Made by a program: the position numbers and the translations under genes
Assembly: GCA_017463125.1 (NCBI GenBank)
Contig: JAFTPV010000017.1
Location: forward strand, 62,001 to 126,000
Origin: Clostridia bacterium
Lineage (GTDB): Bacteria > Bacillota > Clostridia > Oscillospirales > CAG-272
DNA: 64,000 bases
Direction of reading: 5' to 3'
The notes under the pieces: generated by a model
What the model saw: only the letters and a program-made list of their open reading frames with translations
What the model was told of the DNA's origin: nothing
Database searches by the model: none
Shown: in pieces, positions 60,038-64,000 of the stretch
Position numbering within the stretch: the stretch's first letter is position 1
How the letters are laid out: every line of letters begins with the position of its first letter

Positions 60038-60040
60038 TGT

Positions 60041-61309
60041 TTAACCCTCCAATGCCTTTATTGCCTTCGCTCCAATGTCAGAGCGGTAATATGCGTTTGC
60101 AAAATCTACCTTCTTACACTTGTTATATGCAGACTTTATTGCATCTCCAAGATTATCTTCAACAGCAGTTACGCCGAGCACTCGTCCGCCCGCATTAACA
60201 AGCTTGCCGTCAGAGAGCTTCGCACCCGCGACGTAAACAGAGTCGTAAACGTCATCGGAAATAGTTATTTCATACCCGCTCTCGTACTTTTCGGGATAGC
60301 CCTTGGAAGCCATGATTACACAGCAAGCAGCGCTTTTTGCAAACTTAACTTCACATTTATCGAGATTTCCGTTGGTGGTCGCCATCATAATCTCGAGAAG
60401 GTCCGACTCAAGCAGAGGAAGAACAACCTGTGTTTCGGGGTCGCCGAAGCGGCAATTGTATTCAATGACCTTGGGACCGCTTGGAGTCAGCATAAGACCG
60501 AAATAGAGGCACCCCTTAAAGGTTCTGCCCTCTTTATTCATAGCGTCGATTGTAGGAAGGAATATTTTTTCCATACACTCGGCAGCTATTTCCTCGGTGT
60601 AGTAGGGGTTTGGAGCTATGGTACCCATACCTCCGGTGTTAAGGCCCTCGTCGTTATCGAGGGCGCGCTTATGGTCCATTGAGGAAACCATCGGCTTCAC
60701 TGCCTTGCCGTCCGTAAACGCGAGAACCGAAACCTCCGGGCCTGTGAGAAATTCCTCAACTACTATTTGATTTCCACTGGCACCGAACTTGCCCTCCTGC
60801 ATTATGGACTTAACGGCGTCGATAGCAGTTTCTCTGTCCATTGCGATTATTACACCCTTACCGAGCGCAAGGCCGTCAGCCTTAACAACCGTAGGGATAG
60901 GGCAACTGCTTACGTACTCGAGTGCCGCCTCAGCATTATCAAAGACCTCGTAGGTCGCTGTGGGGATACCGTATTTTTTCATAAGGTTTTTAGAAAAGAC
61001 CATACTGCCCTCGATGATTGCCGCATTTGCTCTCGGACCAAAGCAAGGAACGCCGACAGCCTCCAGCGCATCAACGCAGCCGAGAACAAGGGGGTCATCG
61101 GGAGCTACTACCGCGTAGTCAATAGCGTTTGATTTCGCAAATTCAACGATAGCGGGAATATCCTTCGCACCTATGGGAACGAGTGTTGCATCCTTTGCCA
61201 TACCGCCGTTACCGGGGAGAGCAAATATCTCTGTGACGTTTTTATTTTCTTTAAGCTTCTTTATGATGGCGTGTTCTCTACCACCACCGCCAACTACCAT
61301 AATTTTCAT
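60041..61309 (-). CDS. purD: Phosphoribosylamine-glycine ligase
   Basis: GAR synthetase joins phosphoribosylamine and glycine with ATP, the second step of purine synthesis. The 422-residue ATP-grasp protein starts with VVGGGGREHAI and shows LPGNGGMA, VAPDDPLV, GPRANAA, KADGLALGKGV and FGDPETQVVLPLL. The gene lies directly before purL and is separated from the AICAR transformylase gene by 284 bases that hold two structured repeats. Confidence 0.97.
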   Translation of the reverse strand: MKIMVVGGGGREHAIIKKLKENKNVTEIFALPGNGGMAKDATLVPIGAKDIPAIVEFAKSNAIDYAVVAPDDPLVLGCVDALEAVGVPCFGPRANAAIIEGSMVFSKNLMKKYGIPTATYEVFDNAEAALEYVSSCPIPTVVKADGLALGKGVIIAMDRETAIDAVKSIMQEGKFGASGNQIVVEEFLTGPEVSVLAFTDGKAVKPMVSSMDHKRALDNDEGLNTGGMGTIAPNPYYTEEIAAECMEKIFLPTIDAMNKEGRTFKGCLYFGLMLTPSGPKVIEYNCRFGDPETQVVLPLLESDLLEIMMATTNGNLDKCEVKFAKSAACCVIMASKGYPEKYESGYEITISDDVYDSVYVAGAKLSDGKLVNAGGRVLGVTAVEDNLGDAIKSAYNKCKKVDFANAYYRSDIGAKAIKALEG

Positions 61310-61346
61310 AAATTATGACCTTTCAATGTTGTTTTTTTAAGATATA

Positions 61347-61465
61347 GCTGAGTGAGATAAAATTTCGCAAGACAAGGCGCACTGAGCAAAGCAAGGCGAA
61401 GGCGTATTCACATACGTCGAGTCGCTTTGTCGAGGAGCAACACAGTATTGCAAAGTTTTAGCCAC
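61347..61465 (-). repeat. Structured intergenic repeat, copy A
   Basis: Its first 32 bases are identical to those of copy B, 121 bases further on. It folds with an outer stem (61358-61370 with 61448-61460), an inner stem (61391-61399 with 61422-61430) and a tip CGTAT-TCAC-ATACG (61403-61416). Confidence 0.7.
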
Positions 61466-61467
61466 GC

Positions 61468-61588
61468 GCTGAGTGAGATAAAATTTCGCAAGACAAGGCA
61501 AAGCAAGCGCGAAGCCCGATAGCGTAGCTACCTACGGTGAGGGCGACAAGTCGCAGCTTTAACGAAGTATTGAGAGATTTTAGCCACT
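61468..61588 (-). repeat. Structured intergenic repeat, copy B
   Basis: In tandem with copy A. The closing pairs TGAGTG/CACTCA and TAAAAT/ATTTTA and the tip CGTAG-CTAC-CTACG (61523-61536) are present. It ends next to the stop of the AICAR transformylase gene. Confidence 0.7.
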
Positions 61589-61593
61589 CAGAA

Positions 61594-62778
61594 TTAATGG
61601 TGGAAGAGGCGCATCTTAGTAAATGCCATTACCATTCCATACTTATCGCAACACTCGATAACCGCGTCGTCTCGGATAGAGCCGCCGGGCTCGGCAATGT
61701 ATTTAACACCGCTCTTCTTCGCTCTCTCAATATTGTCGCTGAAGGGGAAGAATGCATCAGAGCCAAGTGCTACGCCGTCGATAGTATCAAGGTAGGCTCT
61801 CTGCTCCTCGAAGGTGAATGGCTCGGGACGCTCGGTAAAGTACTTCTGCCAGTTTCCGTCAGCGCAAACGTCCTCTTCGTTTTGATTTATGTAACCGTCG
61901 ATTACGTTATCTCTGTCGGGACGCTTGATGTCTGCCTTGAACGGAAGATTCAATACCTTGTCGGACTGGCGGAGGAACCACGTGTCAGCCTTACCGCCTG
62001 CAAGACGTGTGCAGTGAACTCTCGACTGTTGACCTGCGCCAACACCGATAGCCTGTCCGTCTACTGCAAAGCACACGGAGTTTGACTGGGTGTATTTGAG
62101 CGTAATAAGGGCAACGACGAGGTCGCGTACTGCGCTCTCGGGCATATCCTTGTTTGCCGTAACGATATCGGTAAGGAGCGCGGGGCTGATTTCAAAATTA
62201 TTTCTTCCCTGCTCGAAGGTGATGCCGTAAACCTGCTTGTGCTCAACCTCTGCGGGAACGAAGTCGGGGTCTATCTTTACGATATTGTAAGCTCCCTTTC
62301 TCTTGCCCTTAAGGATTTCAAGCGCCTCGGGCTCGTAGCCGGGAGCTATAATTCCGTCGGAGACCTCGCGCGCTATCATCTTTGCGGTAGTAACGTCGCA
62401 AACGTCGGAGAGCGCTACCCAATCGCCGAAGGAACACATTCTGTCAGTTCCTCTCGCTCTTGCATAAGCGCAGGCAAGAAGAGAATCGTCAAGCCCCTCT
62501 ATATCGTCAACGAAGCATGCGCGCTTAAGCTTATCGGAAAGAGGAATACCTACTGCTGCGGAGGTGGGAGAAACGTGCTTAAATGAGGTAACTGCGGGAA
62601 GTCCGAGAGCAATTTTCAATTCCTTGACGAGCTGCCATGAGTTGAAGGCGTCAAGGAAGTTGATGTATCCGGGACGTCCGTTCAAAATCTCGATAGGAAG
62701 CTCTGTGCCGTCGTGCATAAAAATTTTAGCAGGCTTCTGGTTAGGGTTACAGCCGTATTTAAGTTCAAATTCTTTCAT
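61594..62778 (-). CDS. purH: AICAR transformylase (stand-alone PurH C-terminal domain)
   Basis: This enzyme formylates AICAR with 10-formyl-THF, the ninth step of purine synthesis. The 394-residue protein covers only the AICARFT domain: LKYGCNPNQKPAKIF, SFKHVSPTSAAVG with the conserved Lys-His pair, FGDWVALSDVCDVTTAKMIAREVSDGIIAPGYEPEALEILKGKRKG and AVGDGQ-like AVDGQAIGVGAGQQSRVHC. The N-terminal IMP cyclohydrolase domain of normal PurH is absent; that step is supplied by the next upstream gene. The start is at 62778. Confidence 0.93.
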   Translation of the reverse strand: MKEFELKYGCNPNQKPAKIFMHDGTELPIEILNGRPGYINFLDAFNSWQLVKELKIALGLPAVTSFKHVSPTSAAVGIPLSDKLKRACFVDDIEGLDDSLLACAYARARGTDRMCSFGDWVALSDVCDVTTAKMIAREVSDGIIAPGYEPEALEILKGKRKGAYNIVKIDPDFVPAEVEHKQVYGITFEQGRNNFEISPALLTDIVTANKDMPESAVRDLVVALITLKYTQSNSVCFAVDGQAIGVGAGQQSRVHCTRLAGGKADTWFLRQSDKVLNLPFKADIKRPDRDNVIDGYINQNEEDVCADGNWQKYFTERPEPFTFEEQRAYLDTIDGVALGSDAFFPFSDNIERAKKSGVKYIAEPGGSIRDDAVIECCDKYGMVMAFTKMRLFHH

Positions 62779-62790
62779 TTTTCTGTCACC

Positions 62791-63507
62791 TCACGCATTT
62801 TTATTTACAATTCTGGTTTCTGTCTCGCCCGAGGCTATATCGATATAGCGAACAAAGAGAGAAACCTTATTATCTTCATTAAGGTTCGTCCAGATAAGGT
62901 CGGTAAGAGTGTCGATATCCACGTCGGGAAGAGTGAGAGTCTTGGGCTCACCCTCAAATGAAGGAAGAGGATTGCCGTCAGAGTTGTATGTATGGATAAA
63001 TTTCGCAACACCTGCCTTGGGGTTGGAGTAAGCGTAGGTAAATCTCTCGCAAGAGGAATCGTCACCCTCGGCAGACTTGAGAATTGACATAGCGAAGTTC
63101 ATATCACAGCACTCACGTCTGATAATACCCGAAATTCTGGGGGTAAAGTTAGGCTTATCGTCCTCAAACTCACGGGTTCTGAGCGCCTGCTCGAAGGTCA
63201 TCTGCTTATCCATAAGCTCGTAGATAGTATCGGTTTGGTCACCGTTTGTAACTATCGTTTTATTACCGAGAACTCTTACGGGATAGTAGATTATAAGGTG
63301 GGGGTCAACCATTTTAGATTCGTCAAACGCCTTGGTTCTCATATTTTCGCCCTCTGCGACGAAAACTCTGTTACGGCTGTTTACACTTCTTCCCATAATG
63401 AAATAAGCGGTTACTGCCTTTTTGCCGTCACAGGACTTACCTATTATAATTCCTCTGCCGTGATAGGCAAGAGAATTGAGTTCTTCCTTTATCGTAGATA
63501 TTTTCAT
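62791..63507 (-). CDS. purO: IMP cyclohydrolase, PurO-like
   Basis: Closes FAICAR to IMP, the last step of purine synthesis. The 238-residue protein shows YHGRGIIIGKSCDGKKAVTAYFIMGRSVNSRNRVF near the N-terminus, the pattern of the archaeal PurO type and not of the PurH N-terminal domain. Its place 12 bases before the stand-alone AICAR transformylase supports the role. It has no signal peptide. The name purO is given by similarity and is well supported by the gap in the pathway it fills. Confidence 0.88.
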   Translation of the reverse strand: MKISTIKEELNSLAYHGRGIIIGKSCDGKKAVTAYFIMGRSVNSRNRVFVAEGENMRTKAFDESKMVDPHLIIYYPVRVLGNKTIVTNGDQTDTIYELMDKQMTFEQALRTREFEDDKPNFTPRISGIIRRECCDMNFAMSILKSAEGDDSSCERFTYAYSNPKAGVAKFIHTYNSDGNPLPSFEGEPKTLTLPDVDIDTLTDLIWTNLNEDNKVSLFVRYIDIASGETETRIVNKNA

Positions 63508-63509
63508 TT

Positions 63510-64000
63510 TTATTCTCCAATATAAACTTTATTGTCTTTTACGGTGATTTTACCGTCGCAGAAAAGCTGTACAGCCTTGGGAAGAATCTTCCACTCGGCT
63601 TCTTCCATAATTCTCCTTTGAAGAGCTTCGGGAGTGTCGTCCTCCTTAACCTCAACTGCCTTTTGCAAAACGATAGGTCCTGCGTCGCACTCGGGGGTGA
63701 CGATATGTACCGTTGCGCCCGAAACCTTAACGCCCTTCTCCAGCGCTGCCTCGTGTACGTGAAGTCCGTAATAGCCCTTTCCGCAGAAGGAGGGAATAAG
63801 CGCGGGGTGAACGTTTAATATCCTGTTCGGGAAGGCGTTATATACCTGCTCGTCTATTATGGTAAGGAAACCCGCAAGAACCACAAGGTCAATGCCCTGT
63901 GCCACCATTTCATCAGCTAGCGCCTTGGAATAATCGGCTATCGTTTCGTAGTCGCGTCTTGAAAGCACCCTGCCCTCAATTCCTGCGTTTTTCGCTCTCT
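63510..64000 (-). CDS. purN: Phosphoribosylglycinamide formyltransferase, N-terminus cut by window edge
   Basis: GAR transformylase, the third step of purine synthesis. The frame stays open to the right edge, so the first part including the NLQA-type start is missing. The visible part has VVLAGFLTIID, ILNVHPALIPSFCGKGYYGLHVHEAAL (Asn-His-Pro catalytic motif) and SGATVHIVTPECDAGPIVLQ with the catalytic Asp. It lies two bases before the PurO-like gene. A GTG at 63968 could be a start but the upstream in-frame sequence also reads as PurN, so I treat it as truncated. Confidence 0.92.
   Translation of the reverse strand, partial: RAKNAGIEGRVLSRRDYETIADYSKALADEMVAQGIDLVVLAGFLTIIDEQVYNAFPNRILNVHPALIPSFCGKGYYGLHVHEAALEKGVKVSGATVHIVTPECDAGPIVLQKAVEVKEDDTPEALQRRIMEEAEWKILPKAVQLFCDGKITVKDNKVYIGE

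Noticed and set aside
59084..60682. A 532-codon plus-strand frame opposite purL and purD
   Set aside because: Antisense to two highly conserved purine genes; arises from codon bias on the opposite strand.
61310..61593. CRISPR array or insertion sequence in the purD-purH gap
   Set aside because: Only two tandem copies of about 120 bases with internal folding, no short regular spacers, no transposase frame and no target duplications.

Overview
Organism. The window looks like a chromosomal segment of a spore-forming-lineage, low-to-medium GC Firmicute of the class Clostridia, probably an uncultured gut-type member. The reasons are a PolC-type replicative polymerase, the pyrH-frr-uppS-cdsA-dxr-rseP-ispG-polC order, a split transketolase, SpoVB- and YtvI-like proteins, strong GGAGG ribosome binding sites, frequent TTG/GTG starts, and nearly canonical TTGACA-17-TATAAT promoters. 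I saw no tRNA, rRNA, insertion sequence, prophage or CRISPR array. Layout. 1-1305 holds the start of a large secreted carbohydrate-binding/solute-binding protein cut by the left edge. 1767-4549 is an iron-sulfur and tRNA-thiolation operon (iscS-iscU-mnmA). 4804-11181 has a ROK glucokinase and two lipoproteins, one combining five Ig-like domains with a solute-binding-like module and one an M3 metallopeptidase. 11252-15395 has an ABC exporter with a membrane-bound XRE regulator, a phosphodiesterase and three small uncharacterised genes. 15455-28063 is a long minus-strand housekeeping run: split transketolase, UMP kinase, ribosome recycling factor, undecaprenyl-PP synthase, CDP-DAG synthase, two MEP-pathway enzymes, an RseP-type protease and PolC. 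28271-42966 is mixed: a CNNM/CorC membrane protein behind a candidate attenuator with a leader peptide, SpoVB-like and Wzx-like flippases, L28, HAD phosphatases, a YtvI-like protein, cyclophilin, class III fructose-bisphosphatase, a WYL regulator and glutamate dehydrogenase. 43007-50270 is the most accessory-looking part: five tightly packed minus-strand genes (M24 creatinase-like, sensory-rhodopsin-transducer family, GH36, creatininase-like, GH3) divergent from an AraC regulator. 50332-56160 holds two look-alike modules (small XRE regulator divergent from a small membrane protein), a Gfo/Idh/MocA oxidoreductase, hypothetical membrane proteins and a radical SAM protein. 56345-64000 is a purine operon (purN-purO-type IMP cyclohydrolase-AICAR transformylase-purD-purL) with three copies of a structured intergenic repeat. 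How the genes fit. Much of the window is central metabolism and envelope-precursor supply; the accessory part points to uptake and breakdown of glycans or glycoconjugates (secreted binding proteins, ROK kinase, GH36, GH3, Gfo/Idh). The signals that most deserve a second look are the ASRT/GH36/creatininase/creatinase cluster, the covarying intergenic repeats in the purine operon, the leader-peptide attenuator in front of the CNNM gene, and the fbp hairpin whose 5' arm should be missing from promoter-proximal transcripts. All assignments come from reading the sequence; no database search was run.
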